From: Acidobacteriota bacterium
Lineage (GTDB): Bacteria; Acidobacteriota; Blastocatellia; Pyrinomonadales; Pyrinomonadaceae
Assembly: GCA_019639135.1 (NCBI GenBank)
Contig: JAHBSL010000004.1
Location: 124,001-188,000 of the forward strand
Length of the DNA stretch: 64,000 bases
Direction of reading: 5' to 3'
Shown here: positions 26,601 through 33,684 of the stretch, one piece after another
Numbering within the stretch: position 1 is the first letter of the stretch
Layout: every line of letters begins with the position of its first letter
Position numbers and translations under genes: made by a program
Notes under the pieces: generated by a model
Told to the model about the DNA's origin: nothing
The model's database searches: none
Seen by the model: the letters and a program-made list of their open reading frames with translations, nothing else

Positions 26601-27493
26601 AGTTCTACCGGCTGCAGAACTTTGAAACGCAGGCACCGGTGGTTGACGGTACGCGGCTGATGATGGAAGGACTTGCACTGACAGGTGCATGGGTCGATGA
26701 AGAGGCCGGGCTGCTCTCGATGATAGTGCTCGAGATGGGAACTTCCTCGCGGCTCTGCTCGCTGCTGAAGGAAGGCGAGGAAGTGCTCGTGATGGGCCCG
26801 ACCGGAACGCCGACCGAGATACCGGAAAATGAGACGGTGCTGCTCGCGGGCGGCGGACTTGGCAATGCCGTGCTCTTCTCGATCGCACGGGCGCTTCGCG
26901 AAAAGAACAACAAGGTCGTTTACTTTGCCGGCTATAAGAACAGCGCCGACCTCTTCAAACGCGAGGAGATAGAGAACGCGACCGACCAGGTGATCTGGGC
27001 GACGGACGCGGGCGAGTTCATCGCTCCGCAGCGGCCGCAGGACGCGCATTACCGCGGCAATATCGTCCAGGCCATGGTCGCCTATGCCGAGGGCAGCCTT
27101 GGCGAGCAGCTCGTAAAGCTCAATGAGATCGACCGCATCATCGCCATCGGCTCGGACCGCATGATGAACGGCGTCCGCGAGGCTCGCCACAGCGTGCTCA
27201 AGCCTTTCCTGAAAGAGCAGCACGTCGCCATCGGCTCGATAAACAGCCCGATGCAGTGCATGATGAAGGAGGTCTGTGCCCAGTGCTTGCAGCGGCACGT
27301 TAACCCGCACACCGGCGAGGAGTTCTTCGTCTTCTCATGCTTTAACCAGGACCAGCACCTGGACTTCGTCGATTTCAAGAACCTCAACGACCGCCTCCGG
27401 GCAAACAGTGTTCAAGAGAAACTAACGAACCTCTGGCTGGATCGGGCATTTGGCAGGGAGGAATTCAAGACGCTTTACGGAAAAGCGGCGTAG
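23690..27493 (+). CDS. Giant NfnAB/GltD-like flavoprotein fusion
   Basis: A 1267-residue soluble oxidoreductase. Residues ~1-300 are helical and unassigned. A cysteine-rich 4Fe-4S segment follows (CMICHERGKDAC near 307; CNDCMKGC near 383). A GltD-type FAD/NAD(P) domain has VLVVGLGPAG (~443) and AVVIGGGLTG (~633). A PyrK/FNR-like domain ends the protein, with PGQFYRL (~969), LLAGGGLG (~1050) and a 2Fe-2S cluster site CMMKEVCAQC plus a later FSC (~1190-1220). The order equals NfnB plus NfnA fused, suggesting NADPH/NADH/ferredoxin electron transfer; the true partner is inference. Two in-frame repeat insertions (about 25150-25190 and 26396-26460) lie in it. Confidence 0.85.
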   Translation: MTPFSEIRAGSDDFDFELGIDGFNYSDLYDAAKLKELADKFYAEVAEKEPVLGDALQKYIAARGEGYERRVESKILTDAAPFLSDFIGKMFRISKEREAIQKAITEQDPIWKYKFFVQRRAIKAYKPESIAELNVSELNAAVTEMRNRAFDETLIYDEELGIAAMAARLTEAEEAFQKDPNANGANKAAVENIQALYDKQKDQAFGKVFTEHIIKTDAAGDLLTVKAALSMLEAWSAAEFYKKEKRWKAFKTPHALDYQNLVHLIHPEPKLHNIMRGREEELRRRDGFKLTDDRGTMRDALYEIDYCMICHERGKDACSTGLREPDGTAKRNPLGIKTEGCPLDERISEMHMLKKQGDPIGSLAIVTIDNPMCAGTGHRICNDCMKGCIFQKQEPVNIPLAETASLTDVLGLPYGFEIYSLLTRWNPLNARRPYALPYNGKNVLVVGLGPAGYTLSQYLLNEGFGVVGIDGLKIEPLPPEWTGIGSRPANSSELGANSSAITCPKPIKDISEITEELDERILSGFGGVSEYGITVRWDKNFLTMVQLLLQRRKRFRAYGGVRFGGTLTIEDAWDFGFDHIAIATGAGRPTIVPMKNNLIRGIRQASDFLMALQLTGAFKKDTLSNLQVRLPAVVIGGGLTGIDTATELFAYYPVQVEKMLAKYEDVIAEFGEEATLAKFDEEERAMMLEFLDHGRKVRAERARAAAAGEEPDLVSLVRSWGGVSLVYRKRLQDSPAYRLNHEEVQKALEEGIDFVELMSPTEAVPDEYGAVKALKFEAVNYDAETGKFTSSGEIHEFPARTVCVAAGTSPNVIYEKEKPGTFQLDEWRQFFKPFKVERNGDGKLHVAEAAKGEPAFFTSYERDGKFISYYGDNHPQYAGNVVKAMASAKHGYSKVVELFANEVQSASFSSSEDGAKRDESRTQNDAIFDKLVATLDEELRAYVVKVIRLTPTIVDVIVKAPLQARKFEPGQFYRLQNFETQAPVVDGTRLMMEGLALTGAWVDEEAGLLSMIVLEMGTSSRLCSLLKEGEEVLVMGPTGTPTEIPENETVLLAGGGLGNAVLFSIARALREKNNKVVYFAGYKNSADLFKREEIENATDQVIWATDAGEFIAPQRPQDAHYRGNIVQAMVAYAEGSLGEQLVKLNEIDRIIAIGSDRMMNGVREARHSVLKPFLKEQHVAIGSINSPMQCMMKEVCAQCLQRHVNPHTGEEFFVFSCFNQDQHLDFVDFKNLNDRLRANSVQEKLTNLWLDRAFGREEFKTLYGKAA
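25150..25190. repeat. In-frame 21-bp tandem repeat inside the flavoprotein gene
   Basis: AGCTAACAGCTC occurs at 25153-25164 and 25174-25185, a 21-bp (seven-codon) period, adding residues such as PANSSELGANSSA to the gap between the first Rossmann motif and the rest of the FAD domain. The palindromic AGCT/GAGCTTGGAGCT content is unlike the flanking codons and looks like an intergenic repeat that entered in frame. Confidence 0.7.
26396..26460. repeat. In-frame palindromic element inside the flavoprotein gene
   Basis: The arms are GAGTGCGAGCTTTAGCTCG (26401-26419) and CGCGATGAATCGCGCACTC (26438-26456). The reverse complement of the second arm is 19/19 identical to the left arm of the repeat before sugE (9594-9612), and both copies have GTTCA immediately upstream. 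It is read through in frame, encoding about 20 hydrophilic residues (around SSSEDGAKRDESRTQ) between the GltD-like and FNR-like domains. Confidence 0.88.
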
Positions 27494-27541
27494 TCACGCA
27501 ACAGTTCAAAGATCTCGGCGGGTTAATGCGGAGGTTAGAAA

Positions 27542-27688
27542 ATGACCGAGCACAAGAATATTGGCAGCAACTTCGACGATTTCCTTGCCGAGGAAGGCCA
27601 GCTTGATGAGATGACTTCCGGCGCAACAGAGCGGGTCATCGCATGGGAGCTTAGCAAGGCAATGAAAGAAGAAGGACGTTCAGAATAG
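27542..27688 (+). pseudogene. Truncated copy of an XRE-type antitoxin gene
   Basis: A 48-codon ORF starting MTEHKNIGSNFDDFLAEEG with a good ribosome site (GCGGAGGTTAGAAA). It is about 67% identical over 45 residues to the N-terminus of the protein at 28157-28417, but stops just before the helix-turn-helix. It lies directly behind the 3' end of the flavoprotein gene, exactly as the longer copy lies behind the duplicated 3' end. Without the DNA-binding part it is probably non-functional. Confidence 0.8.
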
Positions 27689-27716
27689 TTGCGCTTTTAG
27701 GTGTCGGCAACAACGA

Positions 27717-27983
27717 TCATTTTTTAAGAGCGAGTTCATCCAACGTCCGACGATCGTCCTCTAAGTCCTTGATCGAGTAGTTCAGGGGCACGTTGTTATC
27801 CTTCAAGAAGGCGTCTACCTGAAATCTGTTCATCCCAAGCAGCTTGCCGACCTGTCCATGAGATAACCGTCCGCAACGATATTCCTCCAGCACCGTCGCC
27901 GTAAGCACTCGACGTTCGATGTCGGCTTGATCAGTGCCATTAAGTTTCGCGAGATCCTCGGGAATGTTGATCGTGACCTGCAT
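27717..27983 (-). CDS. UPF0175-family small protein (antitoxin-like)
   Basis: An 88-residue protein. The N-terminal strand MQVTINIPEDLAKL and the helix-turn-helix-like 'YRCGRLSHGQVGKLLGMNRFQVDAFLKDNNVPLNYS' are the UPF0175 signature. Members often sit next to a DUF3368 PIN-like toxin gene and are regarded as antitoxins; no such toxin is present. It lies between the two copies of the flavoprotein 3' end and reads against them, so it belongs to the inserted segment. Confidence 0.85.
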   Translation of the reverse strand: MQVTINIPEDLAKLNGTDQADIERRVLTATVLEEYRCGRLSHGQVGKLLGMNRFQVDAFLKDNNVPLNYSIKDLEDDRRTLDELALKK

Positions 27984-28056
27984 AGCGATAGTCTAACCTA
28001 ATTCGAACCGGACATAAATTCAGATTGACTGTGCGATCTAAAGATCGCCAACACCA

Positions 28057-28141
28057 CCGGTCAAACAGCGTGCAGGAAAAACTGACGAACCTCTGGCTGG
28101 ATCGTGTGCTAAAAACTCCCGAAAAGTTCCCTGCCGGATAA
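28057..28141 (+). pseudogene. Second, diverged copy of the flavoprotein gene 3' end
   Basis: In frame, this stretch encodes SNSVQEKLTNLWLDR, then VLKTPEKFPAG and TAA. The first part matches the last codons of the flavoprotein gene (27397-27445). Over 44 nt there are six differences, five of them synonymous, so the copy was once part of a translated homologue. After LWLDR the two C-termini differ completely. It is followed by the same ATGCGGAG leader as copy one. Confidence 0.88.
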
Positions 28142-28156
28142 TGCGGAGTTTAGAAA

Positions 28157-28417
28157 ATGACCGAGCACGAAAATATTGGCAGCAGTTTCGACAACTTCCT
28201 TGCACAGGAAGGCGGGCTTGATGAGGTGACCGCCGTCGCGGTAAAACGCGTCATCGCCTTGCAGCTTGGACAGGCGATGAAGGAAGCAGGCGTGACCAAA
28301 TCGGCTCTTGCCCGCCGAATGCACACAAGCCGAACCGTCGTTGACCGCGTACTTGACCCATCCGACTCAATCTTGACGCTCGATACAATGACACGAGCAG
28401 CAAACGCAATGGGTTGA
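28157..28417 (+). CDS. XRE-family helix-turn-helix protein (HigA-like antitoxin)
   Basis: An 86-residue protein starting MTEHENIGSSFDNFLAQEG, with the HTH 'QAMKEAGVTKSALARRMHTSRTVVDRVLDP' and 'TLDTMTRAANAMG'. The family normally pairs with a RelE/HigB-type toxin encoded upstream; none is seen. The stop TGA at 28415 replaces what should be an Arg codon: reading through gives RIKFDLV, the expected end of the family, so the protein is slightly truncated by a nonsense change. It lies downstream of the duplicated flavoprotein 3' end. Confidence 0.85.
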   Translation: MTEHENIGSSFDNFLAQEGGLDEVTAVAVKRVIALQLGQAMKEAGVTKSALARRMHTSRTVVDRVLDPSDSILTLDTMTRAANAMG

Positions 28418-28595
28418 AGAATAAAGTTTGATCTTGTCAACTACCAATCACAAGCACAATTTCCGTTTTCCATGCTGCCAAACGAGAGAAACGCGTTCAG
28501 AGACGCTTTGACACACAGAGTCTGCTTGGGCGTAGCAAACCCCCGCCAAAATTGCCATATCGGGCAAGGAAACCAGCAGTCGATTTACAGCTCAG

Positions 28596-28625
28596 TTGAC
28601 TTACTTTACTAAGTTAATTTAGTAA
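28596..28625 (+). promoter_or_regulatory. Promoter with a perfect palindromic operator
   Basis: A -35-like TTGACT (28596-28601) is followed after 17 bp by TTAGTA (28619-28624). The palindrome TTACTAA-GTTAAT-TTAGTAA (28606-28625, 7-bp perfect arms) covers the -10 and spacer. Transcription would begin close to 28631, at or next to the GTG start of the regulator gene, so the message may be leaderless. A ribbon-helix-helix protein encoded immediately downstream is the natural candidate repressor. Confidence 0.65.
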
Positions 28626-28632
28626 TATTACG

Positions 28633-28836
28633 GTGCAGGAAGTGAAAACCAAGAAATTGCAAGTGAAGACCTTTCCGCTTGAACTTGAGGAGGGCCTTCA
28701 TAAATCATTAAAGGTGAAAGCAATTGAAGAGGGCAAGACTCTACATTCGCTAATCATTGATGTTCTGGCGTCGCTAGTTACCTCGACGTCGGCCGCTTCG
28801 GATAGTAAAAAAGGGAAAGCATCGCACAGCAAATGA
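28633..28836 (+). CDS. Ribbon-helix-helix (Arc/CopG-like) regulator
   Basis: A 67-residue basic protein. The strand 'KLQVKTFPLEL' and helices 'EEGLHKSLKVKAIEEGKTLHSLIIDVLASLV' give the RHH pattern, with a Ser/Lys-rich tail. The GTG at 28633 has no Shine-Dalgarno and sits near the predicted transcription start. Its stop overlaps the ATG of the methyltransferase by 4 bp, so it probably replaces the usual HTH controller protein of a restriction-modification operon. That role is inference. Confidence 0.7.
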   Translation: MQEVKTKKLQVKTFPLELEEGLHKSLKVKAIEEGKTLHSLIIDVLASLVTSTSAASDSKKGKASHSK

Positions 28837-29750
28837 TATCCAAAACTTCAACGACCACTTTTAGCTCTGCGATACTCCGTTCAGATAGGGAGCCCGTTCA
28901 GATACTTTGTGGCGATGTAAGAAAGAAGCTTAAGGAGGTTCCGGACAAGACTTTTCATACGTGTGTAACCTCACCGCCTTACTGGGGAATGCGAGATTAT
29001 GATCATCTCGAACAAATTGGAGCCGAGGACACTCTGCCAGAATACGTCGAAAATTTGGTTGAATGTTTCCGAGAGGTACGTAGAGTACTTCGTGACGACG
29101 GCACCCTATGGCTTAATGTTGGCAATACCTACACGTCTGGCGGCAGGGCGTGGCGGGCTGCTGATTCGAAGAATAAAGGGCGAGCGATGTCGTATCGGCC
29201 TAATACGCCGATGGGTCTCAAGCCGAAAGACTTGATTGGAGTTGCATGGATCGTCGCGATGGCATTACAAAGTGATGGCTGGTATCTGCGTTCAGATATC
29301 ATTTGGCACAAGCCAAATTGTCAGCCGGAATCTGTCAAGGACAGAGTGACGGTTTCGCATGAATATCTTTTCATGTTTTCAAAGAATGAAAGTTACTTTT
29401 TTGACCAGGAAGCGATCAAAGAATTAAGGGCAGATGGTCTCGGTAGGAAGAACCGGCGTTCGGTCTGGACAATCAACACCGAACCATTCAAAGACGCACA
29501 TTTTGCTGTTTTCCCAAGATCACTGGTGCGCCCGTGTATTCTTGCCGGATCTCCAGAGGACGGTTTCGTACTTGATCCTTTTTTTGGCAGTGGCACGGTC
29601 GGTGTGGTTGCCATTGAAACAGGGAGAAATTGTGTCGGGGTGGAGGCGAAGCCCGAATACGTTGAAATTGCCCGTAAGCGGATCGCAGAATCTGCTCCAT
29701 CATTATTTTACGGCATATCCTTGAGCGGTGGGAATTCCCATACACCATGA
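28833..29750 (+). CDS. DNA methyltransferase (beta-class, SPPY type)
   Basis: A 305-residue amino-methyltransferase. Motif IV TSPPYWGMRDY (S47-Y50) precedes motif I DPFFGSGTVGVVAIE (from D248), the beta-class order; the SPPY form is most often N4-cytosine, though N6-adenine is possible. 'LWLNVGNTY' and 'SDIIWHKPNCQPESVKDRVTVSHEYLFMF' are other class motifs. It is translationally coupled to the RHH gene and its 3' end overlaps the convergent candidate endonuclease gene by 43 bp. The gene is visibly more AT-rich than the core genes, implying transfer. Confidence 0.9.
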   Translation: MISKTSTTTFSSAILRSDREPVQILCGDVRKKLKEVPDKTFHTCVTSPPYWGMRDYDHLEQIGAEDTLPEYVENLVECFREVRRVLRDDGTLWLNVGNTYTSGGRAWRAADSKNKGRAMSYRPNTPMGLKPKDLIGVAWIVAMALQSDGWYLRSDIIWHKPNCQPESVKDRVTVSHEYLFMFSKNESYFFDQEAIKELRADGLGRKNRRSVWTINTEPFKDAHFAVFPRSLVRPCILAGSPEDGFVLDPFFGSGTVGVVAIETGRNCVGVEAKPEYVEIARKRIAESAPSLFYGISLSGGNSHTP

Positions 29751-30484
29751 ACTACGCAAAGGTCTTTGCGAAGACCTTTGATTTGTAGCTTGCGTTCCCC
29801 ACCTCCATCGAAGTAGAGTGAGAACAACATTTTCCCGTCCTCATCGACGTAGCAGTAGCCTGGTTTCGGAATCTGACTGCTTTCTGTTTTCATCTCAAGA
29901 CGGCCATTTTCTGCCCGAACCAAGAGTTCTTTTGGTATTTCGATCAGTTCGTATTTATAGGTCGGATCACCTTTCTTCAGCGCTCTTAATGTCAAGATTC
30001 TATCAAGGCCCCGCAAGTTTGTAAGAAACTGTTCTCGCAACCCGACCAAGTCATTTGGATCTGCCCCCCACTGTCCCCCGCCTAACTCCATAAACTTGGA
30101 GATATGAATACTTTCGACTTTTATCGCCTTCGCAGCCTCAGTCTTTAGAGAGTACCGCTCACCCGTAATCTCGATATCGTACCCACGTGTTCCGCGAGGT
30201 GCCAACTGAGCTTTGACCTTCGAATCTACCAGCACTCGTTCCAACGCATACTCGAATTTGTCCTTAGAAAATGGTTCTCTGGAAAATGCGTGATGGAGAC
30301 GAAGGATGTCTCCGAAATCCTGTAGAACTTGTGGCGTGATCAACATAGACGACTCGTGACGCTGGAACTCTATTGGCGCCCTAAAAACGCTAACTACCTT
30401 TTCAATTACTCGAAGGCGGTAATTTGAAAGCGTCGGGAGTGCGGCAATCAGTCGCTCAATTCTCTCTCGTTTTCTTATCGACAT
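29708..30484 (-). CDS. Candidate type II restriction endonuclease
   Basis: A 258-residue protein (ATG at 30484; a TTG start seven codons earlier is possible). No annotated family is recognised with certainty. The segment 'RGTRGYDIEITGERYSLKTEA' has the spacing of a degenerate PD-(D/E)xK core: D103, E105, then K114 in a beta strand. Helical N-terminal and beta-rich C-terminal parts flank it. Position, convergent to and overlapping a beta-class methylase, and its shared AT-rich composition argue for the cognate restriction enzyme. Sequence alone does not prove it. Confidence 0.55.
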   Translation of the reverse strand: MSIRKRERIERLIAALPTLSNYRLRVIEKVVSVFRAPIEFQRHESSMLITPQVLQDFGDILRLHHAFSREPFSKDKFEYALERVLVDSKVKAQLAPRGTRGYDIEITGERYSLKTEAAKAIKVESIHISKFMELGGGQWGADPNDLVGLREQFLTNLRGLDRILTLRALKKGDPTYKYELIEIPKELLVRAENGRLEMKTESSQIPKPGYCYVDEDGKMLFSLYFDGGGERKLQIKGLRKDLCVVHGVWEFPPLKDMP

Positions 30485-30559
30485 GAATAACAACGCTATG
30501 TACAATCTTCTGATACTAACTTTAGTCAGTGCGAAACCAAATCGACAAACGCAATCGGT

Positions 30560-30856
30560 TCATTGCGATCCGGATTCAATTCTGCCGACGGTGTAGCCGC
30601 GGCGGTTTTTGATCGGCATTGGGGCGAGGTCCGGCAGGGCTTCGGGGGTGATGAGGCCGAGGCGTTTGAGGATCGCGACGGAGGCGACGGGACGGGCACG
30701 GCGGTCGTCGCCGTCCTCGACCTTGAGCGCAATGGCTAGGCCTCTCAGGTATTTTTCGCTTGGCAGGACGCCACAGAGCCATAGCCCTTCGGCGCAGACC
30801 TTGAGATGATGCGGCCCTCGGCGGCCTGCGATGCCCGACGATTTCCTCACTTTCAC
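30560..30856 (-). pseudogene. C-terminal remnant of L-asparaginase II
   Basis: The 98-codon frame carries 'HLKVCAEGLWLCGVLPSEKYLRGLAIALKVEDGDDRRARP' and 'LAPMPIKNRRGYTVGRI', which match the C-terminal third of the asparaginase II family: K-x-GAEG, GLAIALK-EDG, and the final N-x-RG. Intact members are about 330 residues. No upstream frame supplies the catalytic N-terminal part, which is replaced by the Spy-gene terminator. It is a decayed gene between the restriction module and the core chromosome. Confidence 0.75.
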
Positions 30857-30877
30857 AACCCGAAAATGTCAAATAAA

Positions 30878-30912
30878 GAACGGCCGGGAGGTCTCACTCC
30901 TCTCGGCCGTTC
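30878..30912 (-). terminator. Rho-independent terminator after the Spy-like gene
   Basis: GAACGGCCG (30878-30886) pairs with CGGCCGTTC (30904-30912), extended inward by GGAGG/CCTCT with one bulge. On the minus strand it is followed by TTTATTTGACATTTT. It lies 40 bp downstream of the Spy-like gene. Confidence 0.75.
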
Positions 30913-30952
30913 TGTCAGGTGTTGGAGGGCACCTTTGCAGGTAAAGTGTGGG

Positions 30953-31525
30953 CTAGTTTACGGGCTTGGTCTCGCCGGTTTCTTTCTGCTTGAGAAACTC
31001 CTCCCGACGCTGCTGCCAACGCTGGCGGCGTTCCTCCCGACGCTGTTGGCGTTCAAGCCGGTTCTGCTCGATCTGCTGTTTCTGCTCGGGCGTCAGAACT
31101 GCTTCGACCTGAGCCTTGACGAGCTCGGCACGCTGGCGGGCCTGGGTGCGAAGCTGCTCGGCACGCTGCTTCTGATCTTCGGTGATGGTGCCGTCTCGGC
31201 GGGCCTGCATTATGGTCCGCATCTCTTCGCGGATAGCCGGGTCAGGCTTATTCGCCTGCATTATCCCGCGGATCTGTTCTTTCTGCGCATCCGTCAGGTC
31301 AATGCCGCGGAGCCCGCGCATCGCCCCGCCGCGCATTGCGCGCATTCCGCCTTTACCGCGCATTCCCTTTCCAAATCCGTCCTTACCGCCGCGGCGTTCG
31401 AACTTTTGGCCTTCCTTTTTGCCGCCTTCGTCGGTCGTTTGAGCCGCGACCGCTCCGGCAAATCCGGTAACGAGCACTGCACCCGCCGCGAGTGACATCA
31501 ATTTGCTTCTCAATCTCATATTCAT
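30953..31525 (-). CDS. Spy/CpxP-like periplasmic protein
   Basis: A 190-residue exported protein. The signal peptide ends AGAVAAQ near residue 29. The mature part is Arg/Gln-rich and helical, with two LTxxQ-type motifs: 'LTDAQKEQIRGIMQANK' and 'LTPEQKQQIEQNRLERQQ'. These mark the Spy/CpxP family, which act as periplasmic chaperones or stress-response dampers. A Gly/Met/Arg stretch (GMRGKGGMRAMRGGAMRG) precedes the first motif. The start at 31525 has AAGAGGTAA upstream. A terminator follows. Confidence 0.8.
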   Translation of the reverse strand: MNMRLRSKLMSLAAGAVLVTGFAGAVAAQTTDEGGKKEGQKFERRGGKDGFGKGMRGKGGMRAMRGGAMRGLRGIDLTDAQKEQIRGIMQANKPDPAIREEMRTIMQARRDGTITEDQKQRAEQLRTQARQRAELVKAQVEAVLTPEQKQQIEQNRLERQQRREERRQRWQQRREEFLKQKETGETKPVN

Positions 31526-31739
31526 TTACCTCTTTAGAAGAATTCGGATAATTTCCTTATCGCATTACTTACGACACCACCTTAGACGGCGATACTGGTC
31601 GTTTAGCCGAAAAATACCTGTAAAGTTGTGTAAACGCGCCCGAGTGAAAACCGCCGAGGCGAAACCGGCGAATTGAATAGCGCCTAAATAAAAGGCTAAA
31701 ATGCGGAGTTTGCCGAAATAATCGGAGCCACGGAACCAA

Positions 31740-33671
31740 ATGCGTTTTTTGTCAGAGATAAATTCACCGGCCGACCTGCGGCAATTGCGGGTTGACGACC
31801 TTCAGGAGGTCGCCGACGAGGTGCGGCAATTCATTATCGATACCTGTGCCCGCATCGGCGGCCACACCGGAGCCTCGCTCGGTGCGGTCGAGCTTGCCGT
31901 GGCGATGCACTATGTGTTCGATACGCCGCATGACCGGCTCGTCTGGGACGTCGGCCATCAGGCATACGCGCACAAGATCTTGACCGGCCGCCGCGATAAC
32001 TTTCACACGATAAAGCAATACGGCGGGCTTTCGGGCTTTCTTCGGCGGGACGAATCGGAATACGACACTTTTGGAGCAGGCCACGCCTCGACCTCGATCT
32101 CGGCCGCACTCGGGATGGCGATCGCCCGCGATAAACTCGGCGAAGATCATCACGTTTGCGCGTTGATCGGCGATTCTTCGCTCGCTGGCGGTATGGCGAT
32201 GGAGGCGATAAATCAGGCCGGGCATCTGAAGTCGCGGCTGATCGTTCTCCTGAACGACAACGAGATGTCGATCGCTCCGGCCGTCGGTGCACTTAACCGA
32301 TATCTCAACCGCATCAAAGAAGCGCAGAGCTATCAGCATTTGAAAGAAGAGATCGGCGACGCGCTCGAGAGCGTTCCCGGCTTTGGCCATAGCCTCCGCC
32401 GTGCGGCAAAGCACGTAAAGGATGCGATCGCAGCCGCCGTTTTGCCGGGTGCATTGGTCAACGAGTTGGGCTTTAAGTACATCGGCTACGTTGACGGCCA
32501 CAATGTGCCCATGCTCGTCCGGGCACTTGAGGAAGCAAAGAAGATAGACGACGGCCCGGTCATCGTCCACGCACTGACGACCAAGGGCAAGGGCTTCCCG
32601 AACCCCGAGCGAAACTATTACGCTTACCACGCGACCGGCCCATTCGACCCGAAGACCGGCAAGGCCGTTAAGACCTCGGCAGCACCGGCACCGACATATA
32701 CAAAAGTATTCGGCGAAACGCTCTGCGAACTGATGGAGGCGGACGACAGGATCGTCGCGATCACGGCCGCGATGCCGGACGGCACAGGGATCGACATGGC
32801 GCTCGAACGCCACCCGGAACGCTCGTTTGACGTCGGTATCGCCGAGCAGCACGCCGTCACATTTGCGGCCGGAATGGCCTGCGAGGGAATGAAGCCGGTC
32901 GCCGCGATCTATTCGACCTTCTTGCAGCGGGGATTTGACCAGCTTATCCACGATGTTTGCCTGCAGGACCTGAACGTAACATTCGGAATGGACCGAGCCG
33001 GCATCGTCGGCGCCGATGGCCCGACGCACCACGGCCTGCTCGATATTGCGTACCTCCGCGGTTATCCCAACATAGTATTGATGGCGCCGAAGGATGAAGG
33101 CGAGCTTCGCGACATGATGCACACGGCGATCGAGCATCCCGGGCCGGCGGCTCTTCGCTATCCGCGTGGGAACGGCATCGGCGTGGAGATCACGGCCAAG
33201 CCGCGGCTCATCGAGATCGGCAAGGGTGAGATCGTCCGCGAAGGCGAGGACGTCGCGATCATTGCTTACGGCTCGATGGTCATGCCGTCGCTTGATGCGG
33301 CAAGATCGCTCGAAGCCGATGGGATCAATGCGACGGTCGTCAACGCGAGGTTCGTCAAGCCGCTTGACGAAGCTCTCTTGACCGAGATCGCCGAAACGCA
33401 CCGGCTGGTGATCACGGTCGAAGAGGCTTACCTCGCCGGCGGATTCGGCTCGGCGGTGCTTGAGCTTTACGAGCACAAGAACCTGCTGGAGGGGCTTCGA
33501 GTGGTGAGAATGGGCGTGCCGGACCGGATCGTGACTCACGGCGATGCCAAGCTTTTGCTCGCAAAGTACGGGCTCGATGCCGACGGCATTCACCAGAAGG
33601 TGAAGCAAACGCTCGCCGAGATCCCGGCCTCGAAGAAGAACTTGCGGACGCGGCTCCGGGCGGTAAAATAG
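31740..33671 (+). CDS. dxs: 1-deoxy-D-xylulose-5-phosphate synthase
   Basis: Thiamine-diphosphate enzyme that makes DXP from pyruvate and glyceraldehyde-3-phosphate, the entry to MEP-pathway isoprenoids. The 643 residues are of normal length. The N-terminal 'LVWDVGHQAYAHKILTGRRD' and the TPP motif 'GDSSLAGGMAMEAINQAG' (~143) are present, with S replacing the usual second G of GDG. 'GIAEQHAVTFAAGMA' carries the catalytic Glu near 369, and 'DRAGIVGADGPTHHG' follows. The C-terminal transketolase domain is intact. It stands alone between a Spy-like gene and a repeat-bearing gap. Confidence 0.97.
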   Translation: MRFLSEINSPADLRQLRVDDLQEVADEVRQFIIDTCARIGGHTGASLGAVELAVAMHYVFDTPHDRLVWDVGHQAYAHKILTGRRDNFHTIKQYGGLSGFLRRDESEYDTFGAGHASTSISAALGMAIARDKLGEDHHVCALIGDSSLAGGMAMEAINQAGHLKSRLIVLLNDNEMSIAPAVGALNRYLNRIKEAQSYQHLKEEIGDALESVPGFGHSLRRAAKHVKDAIAAAVLPGALVNELGFKYIGYVDGHNVPMLVRALEEAKKIDDGPVIVHALTTKGKGFPNPERNYYAYHATGPFDPKTGKAVKTSAAPAPTYTKVFGETLCELMEADDRIVAITAAMPDGTGIDMALERHPERSFDVGIAEQHAVTFAAGMACEGMKPVAAIYSTFLQRGFDQLIHDVCLQDLNVTFGMDRAGIVGADGPTHHGLLDIAYLRGYPNIVLMAPKDEGELRDMMHTAIEHPGPAALRYPRGNGIGVEITAKPRLIEIGKGEIVREGEDVAIIAYGSMVMPSLDAARSLEADGINATVVNARFVKPLDEALLTEIAETHRLVITVEEAYLAGGFGSAVLELYEHKNLLEGLRVVRMGVPDRIVTHGDAKLLLAKYGLDADGIHQKVKQTLAEIPASKKNLRTRLRAVK

Positions 33672-33684
33672 TGTTGATGGTTGG

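Noticed and set aside
31764..33608. 614-codon minus-strand ORF opposite dxs
   Set aside because: Shadow of a clear dxs gene; no recognisable domain.
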